64,000 nt of DNA from contig NZ_JAWOCR010000011.1 in assembly GCF_046483665.1 (NCBI RefSeq), forward strand, positions 11,029 through 75,028, read 5' to 3'. Shown one piece after another: positions 16,758 to 25,771 of the stretch (position 1 is its first letter; every line of letters starts with the position of its first letter). The notes below the pieces were generated by a model. That model worked only from the letters and a program-made list of their open reading frames with translations, made no database searches and was not told where the DNA came from. The position numbers and the translations under genes were made by a program. This DNA is from Thiohalophilus sp046483665. Its GTDB lineage: Bacteria > Pseudomonadota > Gammaproteobacteria > UBA6429 > Thiohalophilaceae.

Positions 16758-17594
16758 TTACTGGCTGGTTCGTCGCGAGGTCTTTTTTCGGGTCTGTTTT
16801 TTGCGAGCCGTTTTCTTGCCGGTTTTCTTTTTGATCTGGCGGGAGGCGTCGGGCAGGGCTTCGTCCATGCCAACCATGGCCAGGACGTGGTTGATGTCTT
16901 TCTCGCCAAGTTCTCGCCATTGCCCCTGGGGCAGGTTGCGGGGCAGAAACAGATTGCCAAAACGGGTGCGAATCAGGCGGTTGACGGTGACTCCGACAGC
17001 ATCGAACAGGCGCCGCACCTCGCGATTGCGACCTTCATGCAGTAACACGTAATACCAGTGATTCACGCCCTGTCCGCCCCCGTCGACGATGTCATCGAAC
17101 CGGCCGGGGCCGTCTTCCAGTTGTACACCTTCACGCAGCTGACGGTAACGGTCATCGGAAAGCTCGCCCAGCACGCGTACGGCGTATTCGCGTTCGATTT
17201 GATAGGAGGGATGCATCAGTCGGTTGGCCAGTTCGCCGTCGGTGGTGAACAGAATCAGGCCGGAGGAATTGATATCCAGGCGGCCGACGATGATCCAGCG
17301 ACCGTTTTTAACCGGCGGCAGTTTGGCAAACACGGTCGTGCGCTCTTCGGGATCGTCCCGGGTGCAGATTTCGCCTTCGGGCTTGTTGTAGGCCAGGATA
17401 CGACGCGGGGCGAGATCCAGCGTGCGGCGCACCGGCTTGCCGTTGAGACGGATTTCATCCTTCGGTTCCACCTTGTCGCCCAGCCGGGCCGGCTTGCCGT
17501 TGATCTCGATGCGACCCTGCTCGATCCAGGATTCGATTTCCCGGCGGGAACCATAGCCTGCCTGGGCCAGGACTTTTTGTACGCGTTCGGCCAT
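16758..17594 (-). CDS. rluB: 23S rRNA pseudouridine(2605) synthase
   Basis: Pseudouridine synthase of the RsuA/RluB family. 278 residues: S4 RNA-binding domain (about 2-60: RVQKVLAQAGYGSRREIE), then the catalytic domain with the aspartate in GRLDINSSGLILFTTDG, and NREVRRLF. The C-terminus ends in a lysine/arginine-rich tail of about 25 residues (KKKTGKKTARKKQTRKKTS), common in RluB and probably RNA-binding. Last gene of the trpS-scpA-scpB-rluB run, six bases after scpB. Confidence 0.93.
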   Translation of the reverse strand: MAERVQKVLAQAGYGSRREIESWIEQGRIEINGKPARLGDKVEPKDEIRLNGKPVRRTLDLAPRRILAYNKPEGEICTRDDPEERTTVFAKLPPVKNGRWIIVGRLDINSSGLILFTTDGELANRLMHPSYQIEREYAVRVLGELSDDRYRQLREGVQLEDGPGRFDDIVDGGGQGVNHWYYVLLHEGRNREVRRLFDAVGVTVNRLIRTRFGNLFLPRNLPQGQWRELGEKDINHVLAMVGMDEALPDASRQIKKKTGKKTARKKQTRKKTSRRTSQ

Positions 17595-17600
17595 CGGGCG

Positions 17601-18404
17601 TCAGTGCTCGGCGCTCAGCACATGATCCGTGCGGCTCTCTTCATCGTCTTCGGTTTCTTCGTACTCATCGCCGTCGTCGGACTCGCTTTGCGCTTCGACC
17701 TCGGTGTCACTGTCGACGTCATCGCCTCCCTGGCCGGCGGTTGCGTCAGTGTCATCCATTTCTGCGGCCTCACCCGGGCGTTCGTCCTCAAACTGATCAT
17801 CCGGGGCAGCCTCTGTTTGCGGGGTGTTCTCACCCTGCTGGCTTTGTTCACCCCAGTCCAGTTCGGCATTAATGGAATCGATATCGCGCAGCTCGGCCAA
17901 TGGCGGCAGATTCTGCAGACTTTGCAGATTGAAGTAATCGAGAAATTCTTTGGTGGTGGCATACAGCGCCGGTTTGCCCGGCACGTCGCGATGGCCCACG
18001 ACCTTGACCCATTCGCGCTCCTGCAGGGTTTTGATGATCTGGCTGCTGACACTGACGCCGCGGATCTCCTCGATCTCGCCGCGCGTGATAGGTTGACGAT
18101 AGGCGATCAACGCCAGGGTTTCGAGTGTGGCGCGCGAATAACGGGCCGGTTTTTCCTCCCACAGCTTCGACACCCAGTTGGCATAGTTCTGTTTTACCTG
18201 AAAACGATAACCGGAACCGACCTGGCGCAATTCCAGGCTGTGCTCGGCATAGTCTTCCTGCAACGCGGCAATCGCCGCCTTGATCATATCAAGGTCAGGG
18301 GCCTCGTCTTCAATAAACACACCCTGTAACTGGTTGAGATTCACCGGATCGTCGGCGGCAAACAGTATGGATTCGATGATGCGTTTGAGTTCCTGTTCAG
18401 TCAT
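17601..18404 (-). CDS. scpB: Segregation and condensation protein B
   Basis: Winged-helix subunit that pairs with ScpA and SMC in the bacterial condensin. Residues about 1-180 hold two winged-helix domains (LKRIIESILFAADDPV at the start, TLALIAYRQPITRGEIEEIRGV in the second). The final 75-80 residues are a strongly acidic tail (DSDTEVEAQSESDDGDEYEE), longer than in most ScpB proteins, with no fold I recognise. Smc is encoded separately at 40703-44218. Confidence 0.95.
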   Translation of the reverse strand: MTEQELKRIIESILFAADDPVNLNQLQGVFIEDEAPDLDMIKAAIAALQEDYAEHSLELRQVGSGYRFQVKQNYANWVSKLWEEKPARYSRATLETLALIAYRQPITRGEIEEIRGVSVSSQIIKTLQEREWVKVVGHRDVPGKPALYATTKEFLDYFNLQSLQNLPPLAELRDIDSINAELDWGEQSQQGENTPQTEAAPDDQFEDERPGEAAEMDDTDATAGQGGDDVDSDTEVEAQSESDDGDEYEETEDDEESRTDHVLSAEH

Positions 18405-18432
18405 GGATCATTTCGGCCCTGGTTGTTCCTGA

Positions 18433-19275
18433 TTACTCGGGGTTGTTTTCGGCTTGTCTGGCTTTGACATGAATCGGTCCATAGACTTCAGTCTGGACCA
18501 TTTCGATCAGGTGCTGTTTGAGCAGCTCCAGAATCGCCAGCAGTGTCACGACCACACCGCTGCGTCCTTCTTCGATGGTAAACAGCGCACTGAACTCGGT
18601 AAAGCTGTCGCTCTTGACGGCGTCCAGTACCCGTGACATGCGCTCGCGTACCGACAACGGCTCCATCTGGATATGATGGTGTTCATACCTGGAGGCCCGG
18701 CGCATGACATCGGTAAACGCGGCCAGTACATCCTTGATGTCCACTTGTGGCGGGGTGCGTACGACCTTGAGATCGGGCGCCTTCACCTCGGCCGGGAACA
18801 CATCACGACCGACTCGCGGCAACTCGTCGATATCCTCTGCGGCCTTCTTGTAACGTTCGTACTCCTGCAGACGGCGCACCAGCTCGGCACGCGGATCGCC
18901 CTCTTCTTCCTCTTCACTGACCGGCCGCGGCAACAACATGCGCGATTTGATCTCGGCCAGCATGGCCGCCATGACCAGATATTCGGCGGCCAGCTCCAGA
19001 CGCAATTCGCTCATCAGCTCCACGTACTCCATGTACTGGGCGGTGATGGTCGCGATGGGCAGATCGAGAATATCCAGATTCTGGCGCTTGATCAGATACA
19101 GTAGCAGATCCAACGGCCCGGCAAAGGTTTCCGCCAGGAACACTTCCAGCGCATCGGGGGGGATATAGAGATCCCTGGGCAGCGTTGTCATTGGCGTGCC
19201 CTGCACCACGGCAAAAGGCATCTCCTGCTGCTCGGGCGTCTCCTGACTGTCGTGGTGCTCGATGGTGTCGGTCAT
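18433..19275 (-). CDS. scpA: Segregation and condensation protein A
   Basis: Kleisin subunit of SMC-ScpAB, bridging the SMC heads during chromosome segregation. 280 residues. The N-terminal kleisin motif ETFAGPLDLLLYLIKRQNLD is clear, and the C-terminal winged helix (EFSALFTIEEGRSGVVVTLLAILEL) binds the SMC cap. The first 35 residues, rich in Glu and Gln, are poorly conserved. The start lies three bases after the trpS stop; scpB follows after 28 bases. Confidence 0.95.
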   Translation of the reverse strand: MTDTIEHHDSQETPEQQEMPFAVVQGTPMTTLPRDLYIPPDALEVFLAETFAGPLDLLLYLIKRQNLDILDLPIATITAQYMEYVELMSELRLELAAEYLVMAAMLAEIKSRMLLPRPVSEEEEEGDPRAELVRRLQEYERYKKAAEDIDELPRVGRDVFPAEVKAPDLKVVRTPPQVDIKDVLAAFTDVMRRASRYEHHHIQMEPLSVRERMSRVLDAVKSDSFTEFSALFTIEEGRSGVVVTLLAILELLKQHLIEMVQTEVYGPIHVKARQAENNPE

Positions 19276-19278
19276 GAA

Positions 19279-20496
19279 TCAGCGATACTCCAGGCCCATG
19301 GCCTGCCGGACTTCCTGCAGGGTCTGGCGCGCGGTATCCCGGGCCTTGTCGCAGCCCTCGGTGATAATCTTGCGTACCAGTCCTGTATCCTGTTGATATT
19401 CCATAGCGCGTTCGTGGATCGGTTCCAGCTCGGCCTGGATCGCCTCGATCACCGGCGCCTTGCATTCCAGGCAGCCGATACCGGCGCTGGTACACCCCTG
19501 CTGTACCCAATCCCGCACTTCGTCGGAGGAGTATACCTGATGCAGTTTCCACACCGGGCATTTTTCTGGATCGCCGGGATCGGTGCGTCGCACCCGGGCC
19601 GGGTCGGTCGGCATCGTGCGCAGTTTTTTCTCGATTTTGGCGGGATCTTCGCGTAAAGAGAGGGTATTGTGATATGACTTGGACATTTTCTGTCCATCCA
19701 GACCCGGCATCTTCGGCGCCGGCGTCAGCAAACTGTCGGGCTCGGGCAGGATGATCCGGCCACTGCCTTCCAGATAACCGAACAGCCGCTCCTTGTCACC
19801 CAGGGTGATATTTTGCTGATCGTCGAGCAGCGCCTGGGCGGTATGCAGCGCCTCGTCATCGCCCTGTTCCTGGAAACGGCGCCGCAACTCCTGATAGAGC
19901 CTGGCGTTTTTCTTGCCCATTTTCCTGATCGCCGTCTCGACCTTCTCTTCGAAGCCCGGCTCACGGCCATATAAATGGTTAAACCGGCGCGCCACCTCGC
20001 GGGTCAGCTCCACGTGGGCGACCTGGTCCTCGCCCACCGGCACCAGGCCGGCCTTGTAGGTCAGGATGTCGGCACTTTGCAGTAGCGGATAGCCCAGAAA
20101 ACCGTAGGTGGCCAGATCCCGCTCGCGCAGCTTCTCCTGCTGGTCCTTGAAGCTCGGCACCCGCTCCAGCCAGCCCAGGGGAGTGATCATCGACAACAAC
20201 AAATGCAACTCGGCATGCTCGGGCACCCGGGACTGGATGAACAACGTGGCGGAACCGGGATTCACCCCCACCGAGAGCCAGTCGATGACCATCTCCCAGA
20301 CGCTCTGCTCGATGATCTGCGGATCCTCGTAATGGGTAGTCAGGGCATGCCAGTCGGCAACAAAGAAAAAGCACTCGTACTCGTGCTGCAGTTTGATCCA
20401 ATTTTTCAGCACACCGTGGTAGTGGCCCAGATGCAGGGCGCCGGTGGGCCGCATGCCGGACAGCACACGTTGTTTCTGATTGGGCAAGGCAGTCAA
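19279..20496 (-). CDS. trpS: Tryptophan-tRNA ligase, long form
   Basis: Class I synthetase charging tRNA-Trp. 405 residues rather than about 330: an insertion of some 70 residues (around EKVETAIRKMGKKNARLYQELRR written in part) sits between the active-site halves, as in a subset of proteobacterial enzymes. The HIGH-type motif is GHYHG (23-27) in TGALHLGHYHGVLKN; the second signature is KMSKS in GLDGQKMSKSYHN. It is probably the head of the trpS-scpA-scpB-rluB operon, 176 bases from yciO; that gap holds a short GGCCG/CCGGCC hairpin and no gene. Confidence 0.95.
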   Translation of the reverse strand: MTALPNQKQRVLSGMRPTGALHLGHYHGVLKNWIKLQHEYECFFFVADWHALTTHYEDPQIIEQSVWEMVIDWLSVGVNPGSATLFIQSRVPEHAELHLLLSMITPLGWLERVPSFKDQQEKLRERDLATYGFLGYPLLQSADILTYKAGLVPVGEDQVAHVELTREVARRFNHLYGREPGFEEKVETAIRKMGKKNARLYQELRRRFQEQGDDEALHTAQALLDDQQNITLGDKERLFGYLEGSGRIILPEPDSLLTPAPKMPGLDGQKMSKSYHNTLSLREDPAKIEKKLRTMPTDPARVRRTDPGDPEKCPVWKLHQVYSSDEVRDWVQQGCTSAGIGCLECKAPVIEAIQAELEPIHERAMEYQQDTGLVRKIITEGCDKARDTARQTLQEVRQAMGLEYR

Positions 20497-20672
20497 TTCA
20501 GGCTCCAGAATAGAATATCGCGGGTCATGCCCGGGGCACAGCCGTACTTATGGTCGGGCCGTCACCGGCCACGGGGATTATCATCATTATCATGGTTCTG
20601 TCACACCGGCCAGCGGCTGAACAGGCACGGCATTATACCCTGTTGGCCCCCGCAGCGGGCAAATCGGGGGAT

Positions 20673-21302
20673 TCAGACGGTCTGAAACGGCGTCGGATCG
20701 CCCTTGCCCTGTCGGATCACCCGGGGGAGTTCGTCGGTCATATCGACCACGGTGCTGGGTTCGAAGCCGCAATGGCCGCCATCGATGACCAGATCCACCT
20801 GGTGCTCCAGCTGTTCGCGAATTTCCTCGGGATCGGTCATGGGCACCTCCTGACCGGGCAGAATCAGGGTGGAACTCATGATCGGCTCGCCCAGCCCGGC
20901 CACCAGTGCCTGGGCAATGGGGTTATCGGGGATGCGAATGCCGATGGTGCGCCGTTTGGGATGCAGCAGCCGGCGTGGCACCTCGGCGGTGGCATTGAGA
21001 ATGAAAGTGTACGGGCCCGGCGTGTAGCTGTTGAGGATCCGGAACAGGGTATTGTTGGTCAGCTTCGCGTAGGCACTGATCTGGGAGAGATCCGCACAGA
21101 CCAGAGTGAAGTTATGCTTGTCGTCGACCCGACGGATATGACGGATACGCTCCATGGCCTTCTTATCTTCCAGGTGACAACCCAGCGCGTAGGCCGAGTC
21201 AGTCGGATAGACGACCACCGCACCCTGACGCAGCAATTCTACCGCCTGGTGAATCAGACGCGGCTGGGGCGTCACCGGATGGATCTGGAAAAACTGGCTC
21301 AT
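20673..21302 (-). CDS. yciO: L-threonylcarbamoyladenylate synthase family protein, YciO type
   Basis: SUA5/YciO/YrdC domain of 209 residues. TsaC/Sua5 members make threonylcarbamoyl-AMP for the t6A37 tRNA modification; YciO proteins share the fold but with weaker activity. Visible motifs: VVYPTDSAYALGC, KRRTIGIRIPDNPIAQAL and STVVDMT. YciO proteins commonly lie beside the PHP protein YciV (Rnm) and trpS, as here, which favours YciO over TsaC. The start overlaps the upstream PHP gene by four bases (ATGA). Confidence 0.85.
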   Translation of the reverse strand: MSQFFQIHPVTPQPRLIHQAVELLRQGAVVVYPTDSAYALGCHLEDKKAMERIRHIRRVDDKHNFTLVCADLSQISAYAKLTNNTLFRILNSYTPGPYTFILNATAEVPRRLLHPKRRTIGIRIPDNPIAQALVAGLGEPIMSSTLILPGQEVPMTDPEEIREQLEHQVDLVIDGGHCGFEPSTVVDMTDELPRVIRQGKGDPTPFQTV

Positions 21303-22159
21303 GACGCCCCCTCGCTGCAGCGGGCCCAGGCGTCAGACTCCCAGATCGGGCGACAACCGGGCGGCAACTCGGGCAGGCGGCCGATATCCCGATAGGGATT
21401 TTCCGGCCCGTGGTAGTCGGAACCACTGGAAGCGGCCAGGTTCCAGGTCTGGCTCAGCTGACCGAAACGCAGCATGTCATCCCGACTGTGACTGCCGGAG
21501 ACCACCTCCAGTGCGGCACCGCCCAGTTCACCAAATTCGCCCAGCAGCTGGCGCAGCCGTGTGGCACTCAGCTTGTAGCGGGCCGGATGGGCGATGACCG
21601 CCAGTCCGCCGGAATCGCGGATCCAGCCCACCGCCTGCTCCAGCGTGGCCCACTCGCCCGCTACATGGCCCGGCTTGCCCCTGACCAGGTAGCGTTTGAA
21701 AACCTGCTTGAGATCCCGCGCGTGGCCCTGCTCCACCAGGTAGCGGGCAAAATGGGTTCGGCCCACCAGATCGCCGTCGGCATAACCGCAGGCCCCGTCA
21801 TAGGCCCCGTCGATACCGGCTTTGGCCAGGCGTCGGCCGATCTCCGCGGCCCGCCAGCGGCGAAAATCAAGTTGCCGGGCAATGCCCGCCTGCATGGCAG
21901 GATGCCCGGGATCGATATGCAAACCGACAATGTGCAGGGTCTGATGCGCCCAGCTGACCGATAACTCGATCCCGGGAATCAGTCCCAGACCCTGTTCCCG
22001 CGCCGCCATCCGGGCGGCTTCGAGGCCGGCCGTGGTGTCGTGGTCGGTCAATGCCAGTTGATCAATCTCCCGCTCGACAGCCCGGGCAACCAGTTCGGCC
22101 GGGCTCAGGGTGCCGTCGGAGGCGGTGGAATGGGTGTGTAAATCGAATCGCTGTGTCAT
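21299..22159 (-). CDS. rnm: PHP-domain phosphoesterase, RNase AM / YciV type
   Basis: Metal-dependent phosphoesterase of 286 residues. The PHP motifs are present: FDLHTHSTASDG, LTDHDT, a glutamate in IPGIELSV, VIAHPARY and SGSDYHGP. E. coli YciV/RNase AM trims 5' ends of RNAs. ATG 22159 is chosen because it puts the HTHS motif at residues 7-10; the in-frame ATGs thirteen codons upstream give a leader without family character. Overlaps yciO by four bases. The divergent gap to 22347 contains no further gene. Confidence 0.88.
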   Translation of the reverse strand: MTQRFDLHTHSTASDGTLSPAELVARAVEREIDQLALTDHDTTAGLEAARMAAREQGLGLIPGIELSVSWAHQTLHIVGLHIDPGHPAMQAGIARQLDFRRWRAAEIGRRLAKAGIDGAYDGACGYADGDLVGRTHFARYLVEQGHARDLKQVFKRYLVRGKPGHVAGEWATLEQAVGWIRDSGGLAVIAHPARYKLSATRLRQLLGEFGELGGAALEVVSGSHSRDDMLRFGQLSQTWNLAASSGSDYHGPENPYRDIGRLPELPPGCRPIWESDAWARCSEGAS

Positions 22160-22346
22160 GGTTACTGCATAGGGTTGTGCCGGATGACCTGCCATCATCC
22201 GGTAATTTCCGGTTATGCGCCAGTGTAACGTGTCCGGCGGGGAATGCGAGACCCGGGATTCTGACCCGGGCCCGTGGCGGCTGAAGGTCCGCCGGTGGCT
22301 GTGTTAAAATTGACAGTCCCCTGCCACAACGCGGTAAACAAGAGAT

Positions 22347-23108
22347 ATGAGCATTGTCGAGATTGATCTCAACGCCCTCGCCGACGTAGTGAAGGAAGTT
22401 ACCGACGCGCTCGACCAGGCTTACAGTGATAACCCGATCGAATATAGCGAACTGGATAAACCGCAGGTCATTGGCGAGAACCTTAACCAGTTTGCGAAAA
22501 TGGTGCGGCATGTCGATGCCCAGTACCACGGCACCAGCGACGGCAAATCCCGCGAGGCCCTGCCCGACAAGTTGCAGGATCTCAGCCAGCTGGGCGATTA
22601 CGGGCTCGCCCGCCTGGCGGATCTGAGTGAATGGGCGCAACTGCTGGAACTGGAAGAGCTGCAGGTCACGCTGGATGAATTATCTATCCCGATTGCGCTA
22701 TGGACTGCGCGTAACATCGGCAGCCTGCAGGAGTTGCGTAACGTGGTCGATGCCCTGTCGCGGATTGCGAATCAGACCCGGGATCCCGACTTTCTTGCCG
22801 AGTTAAGCGGCATCATGGATGAGATTGCCAATGCCGCCGCGCCGCAGGTCAAGGCCGACGAGGACAAGAGCCATGCCGGGCGGCCATGGCGAATGCTTAA
22901 CCTCAATCATGGTATCGTTGCCACCCGGACCCACGACCCTGCCATTATGGAGTCGGTCTTCGAACAGATTCTGTTACGTTTGCCCGAAGACGCCCCGACC
23001 TTCTTCCGCGAGGGCATGGAACAGGTCGAAGCAATCGATTATCCGGGCCATGTGCGGGAAGTCATGGAAAAATACTATGAAATGACCAATAATCCGACTC
23101 TGCATTGA
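22347..23108 (+). CDS. Conserved-looking protein of unknown function
   Basis: 253 residues, soluble, acidic, with no signal peptide and no motif I can name. It looks mostly helical, with repeated LARLADLSEWAQLLELEELQ-type amphipathic stretches and a C-terminal section ending REVMEKYYEMTNNPTLH. It heads a run with yciB, yciI and ppiC, 34 bases before yciB. Codon use and GC match the neighbours, so it is probably native. TTGACA lies about 35 bases upstream of the start, but no good -10 pairs with it. Confidence 0.75.
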   Translation: MSIVEIDLNALADVVKEVTDALDQAYSDNPIEYSELDKPQVIGENLNQFAKMVRHVDAQYHGTSDGKSREALPDKLQDLSQLGDYGLARLADLSEWAQLLELEELQVTLDELSIPIALWTARNIGSLQELRNVVDALSRIANQTRDPDFLAELSGIMDEIANAAAPQVKADEDKSHAGRPWRMLNLNHGIVATRTHDPAIMESVFEQILLRLPEDAPTFFREGMEQVEAIDYPGHVREVMEKYYEMTNNPTLH

Positions 23109-23142
23109 GCCCCCTCCTCCTGACAGACAAAGCTGGACTGCC

Positions 23143-23817
23143 ATGAAGTTTCTGTTCGATTTTTTCCCCATACTGCTGTTTTTCATCATCTACAAACTGT
23201 ATGGCATTTACCCGGCAACCGCCGTCGCCATTGCCGGCTCAATAGTGCAGAACGCGTTTTACTGGTACCGCCATCGCAAGTTCGAGAATATGCACCTGGT
23301 CACCCTGGCGCTGATCGTCATACTGGGCGGCGCCACTTTGTTGTTTCAGGACAAGGCATTTATCATGTGGAAGCCGACGGCCGTGTACTGGGCTTTTGCC
23401 GTTGCCTTCATCGCCAGTCAATTCATTGGTGAAAAACCGCTGATCCAGCGTATGATGGGCCACGCCGTCGCGGTACCGCCGCGCATCTGGCGCAATGCCA
23501 ATTTCAGCATGGCGCTGTTCTCGGTATTACTGGGGGTTGCCAACCTGTATGTGGCCAACTTCTATTTTATGGCCGAAACGGCGCTGATCGCCGCCACTGA
23601 ACAGGCGGTCAACCTGGAAAACTGTGCCGCCACCTACAGTGGAAGCGCGGTGGAGTTGTGCCAGCAGGCCAAGTCTATGGAATCTATCTGGGTCAACTTC
23701 AAACTTTTTGGTATGCTGATCCTGAGTATCGTATTTCTGATCGGCCTCGGCGTCTATCTCTCCCTGCACGTCAGGGACGAACTGGCAACCACAACCGAAC
23801 CGGGTAATAAATCCTGA
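23143..23817 (+). CDS. yciB: Inner-membrane septation protein YciB
   Basis: Integral membrane protein of the YciB/IspZ (septation protein A) family, linked to cell envelope synthesis and division. It starts MKFLFDFFPILLFFIIYKLYG, the family signature, and has about five to six membrane spans. At 224 residues it is longer than the usual 180-200: the extra part is a loop around residues 145-175 (TEQAVNLENCAATYSGSA) before the last span. Its stop overlaps the yciI start by one base (TGATG). Confidence 0.93.
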   Translation: MKFLFDFFPILLFFIIYKLYGIYPATAVAIAGSIVQNAFYWYRHRKFENMHLVTLALIVILGGATLLFQDKAFIMWKPTAVYWAFAVAFIASQFIGEKPLIQRMMGHAVAVPPRIWRNANFSMALFSVLLGVANLYVANFYFMAETALIAATEQAVNLENCAATYSGSAVELCQQAKSMESIWVNFKLFGMLILSIVFLIGLGVYLSLHVRDELATTTEPGNKS

Positions 23818-24116
23818 TGTTATACGCCATTATCGCCCAGGATAACGACAACAGCCTGGAACAACGTCTGGCCACACGCCCGGCTCACCTGGAGCGCCTG
23901 CAACAGCTCAAGGATGGGGGCCGCCTGATTCTGGCCGGTCCGCATCCGGCTATCGACAGCGAGGATCCGGGCCAGGCCGGTTTCAGTGGCTCGTTGATCA
24001 TCGCTGAATTTGCCTCGCTGACGGATGCCAGGCAATGGGCTGATGCCGATCCCTATGTCGCCGCCGGCGTCTATCAATCCGTTACCGTCAAGCCTTTCAA
24101 GAAGGTGTTTCCGTAA
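23817..24116 (+). CDS. yciI: YciI family protein
   Basis: 99-residue ferredoxin-like alpha/beta protein. It begins MLYAIIAQDNDNSLEQRLATRP-like text with RPAHLERLQQL and the conserved DPYVAAGVY motif, whose His/Asp pair in relatives suggests a small hydrolase or dehydratase. Physiological role unknown. Coupled to yciB by a one-base overlap; the pair is conserved in gammaproteobacteria. Confidence 0.92.
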   Translation: MLYAIIAQDNDNSLEQRLATRPAHLERLQQLKDGGRLILAGPHPAIDSEDPGQAGFSGSLIIAEFASLTDARQWADADPYVAAGVYQSVTVKPFKKVFP

Positions 24117-24146
24117 CCATGTTCATCAAGCTAAGGAATCTCGATT

Positions 24147-24947
24147 ATGTTTAAACCCAATACCTTCTCATCCGCTTTTGCACTTATTGCCGCCGGCATG
24201 TTATTCAATGCTAATGCGCTTGCGGCCGATCCGGTCGCCGTAGTCAATGGCGAACCGATCTCGCAGGAAACCTACGAACGTTATCTCAAATACCGGAGCC
24301 AGCAACAAAACGGAGAATCCGGCGAGGTCGATCGTGAAGCGTTGATCAATGAGCTGGTGAACCGACAGCTGCTTCTGCAGGAAGCCAAAAAACAGGATCT
24401 GGATGAGAACCCGGAGATTGCTTTTCGTATCAAGCAACTCAAAGCCGACGCGCTGATCCAGGCACTGATCCAGAAGCAGGCCCAGAGTAACCCGATCAGC
24501 GAAGACGAACTCAAAAAGGAATACGAGCAGCGCATTGCCGCCAGCGATGACAAAGAGTACAAGGCCAGTCACATCCTGCTCAAAAGCGAACAGGAAGCTA
24601 AAGACGTCATCAGGGAACTGGACAGCGGCGCGGTATTTGCCGATGTTGCCAAAGCCAAATCCACCGGACCCACGGCCAAAAACGGGGGTGATCTCGGCTG
24701 GTTCAGCGCCAACCAGATGGTTCCGCCCTTCACCCGGGCCGTGGCCAATATGGAAAAAGGCAGCTACAGCAAAACCCCGGTCAAGACCCAGTTTGGCTGG
24801 CATGTCATCAAACTGGAGGACGAACGCAAGGTCACCCCGCCCGGGTTCGACGAGGTCAAGGAGCAGTTGCGCAGCATGAAAGGAAGCCAGCTCATACAGC
24901 AATACGTCATCCAGCTACGGCAAAACGCCAATGTCGAAATCAAGTAA
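24147..24947 (+). CDS. Periplasmic peptidylprolyl isomerase, parvulin (PpiC) type
   Basis: 266 residues: Sec signal peptide (about 1-27, ending NANALAAD), SurA-like N-terminal helical region, then one parvulin domain (about 135-230) with ASHILLKSEQEA, GGDLGWFSANQMVPPF and FGWHVIKLED. It assists folding of exported proteins by proline cis-trans isomerisation. One domain instead of the two of SurA, so closer to PrsA/Cbf2-type foldases. An intrinsic terminator follows within ten bases and closes the yciB-yciI unit. Confidence 0.9.
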   Translation: MFKPNTFSSAFALIAAGMLFNANALAADPVAVVNGEPISQETYERYLKYRSQQQNGESGEVDREALINELVNRQLLLQEAKKQDLDENPEIAFRIKQLKADALIQALIQKQAQSNPISEDELKKEYEQRIAASDDKEYKASHILLKSEQEAKDVIRELDSGAVFADVAKAKSTGPTAKNGGDLGWFSANQMVPPFTRAVANMEKGSYSKTPVKTQFGWHVIKLEDERKVTPPGFDEVKEQLRSMKGSQLIQQYVIQLRQNANVEIK

Positions 24948-24951
24948 CAAA

Positions 24952-24976
24952 AAAAGCCCCGCATTGCGGGGCTTTT
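24952..24976 (+). terminator. Intrinsic terminator after ppiC
   Basis: Perfect 11-bp stem AAAAGCCCCGC / GCGGGGCTTTT with an ATT loop. The A and T runs make it bidirectional in form, though the minus-strand ABC genes end at 25019 just beyond it, so it may serve both converging units. Confidence 0.9.
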
Positions 24977-25018
24977 CTCTGTCTTCGGCCAGGTAACAAC
25001 CGTTGCCATAAAAGTATT

Positions 25019-25771
25019 TTACAAAGCAAGATACTGATGACGCAGCTCGGTATTATCCAGTACCTCCTGTGCCGGTCCATCGAACACGACCTGCCCCATA
25101 TCAAGAATCACCGCCCGATCTGCCAGCTCCAGCGCGGCAATGGCATTTTGCTCCACAATAATCGTGGTAATACCCAGTTCCTTGATATTTTCGACAATCT
25201 TTTCGATTTCCTTGACGATAACCGGTGCCAGTCCTTCGTAGGGCTCATCCAGCAGGAGCAGCTTGATGTCCCGGGCCATGGCGCGGGCCACTGACAGCAT
25301 CTGTTGTTCGCCGCCGGAGAGCGTAGTGCCCTCCTGGTTGCGTCGTTCGCCAAGACGCGGGAAATGATCATAGATACGTTCCAGTGACCAGCCGATGGGT
25401 TTGGCGATCTGCGCCAGCTTGAGGTTCTCTTCTACCGTAAAACCGGGAATGATACGCCGATCCTCCGGCACCAGTCCGACACCGGCCTGTGCCGCCTGAT
25501 AGGACTTCATGGTATGCAGTGGCTGGTGATCCAGCCAGACTTCGCCATGGTGCAGCTGGGGTGAACCGATCTGGGCGATAGTACGCAGCGTCGAGGTCTT
25601 GCCCGCACCATTACGACCCAGCAACGCGACGATCTCTCCTTCGCGCACATCGAAATTCACCCCCTGCACGATATAGCTCTCGCCGTAATAGGCATGCAGG
25701 TTCCAGCAGGAAAAAAAGGCGGGATCGGACCCTGCGCCGCGAACCACGTGTTTTTCGGCGTGCTCACTCAT
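25019..25771 (-). CDS. livF: ABC transporter ATP-binding protein, LivF type
   Basis: Second ATPase of a branched-chain amino-acid-type (HAAT) importer, 250 residues. Walker A is GRNGAGKT, the signature LSGGEQQ, Walker B LLLLDEPYEGLAP. ATG 25771 overlaps the livG stop by eight bases; an upstream in-frame ATG is rejected as it lies deep in livG. The first 24 residues before FFSCWNLHAYYG are a short extension. Substrate is not settled by the sequence. Confidence 0.92.
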   Translation of the reverse strand: MSEHAEKHVVRGAGSDPAFFSCWNLHAYYGESYIVQGVNFDVREGEIVALLGRNGAGKTSTLRTIAQIGSPQLHHGEVWLDHQPLHTMKSYQAAQAGVGLVPEDRRIIPGFTVEENLKLAQIAKPIGWSLERIYDHFPRLGERRNQEGTTLSGGEQQMLSVARAMARDIKLLLLDEPYEGLAPVIVKEIEKIVENIKELGITTIIVEQNAIAALELADRAVILDMGQVVFDGPAQEVLDNTELRHQYLAL

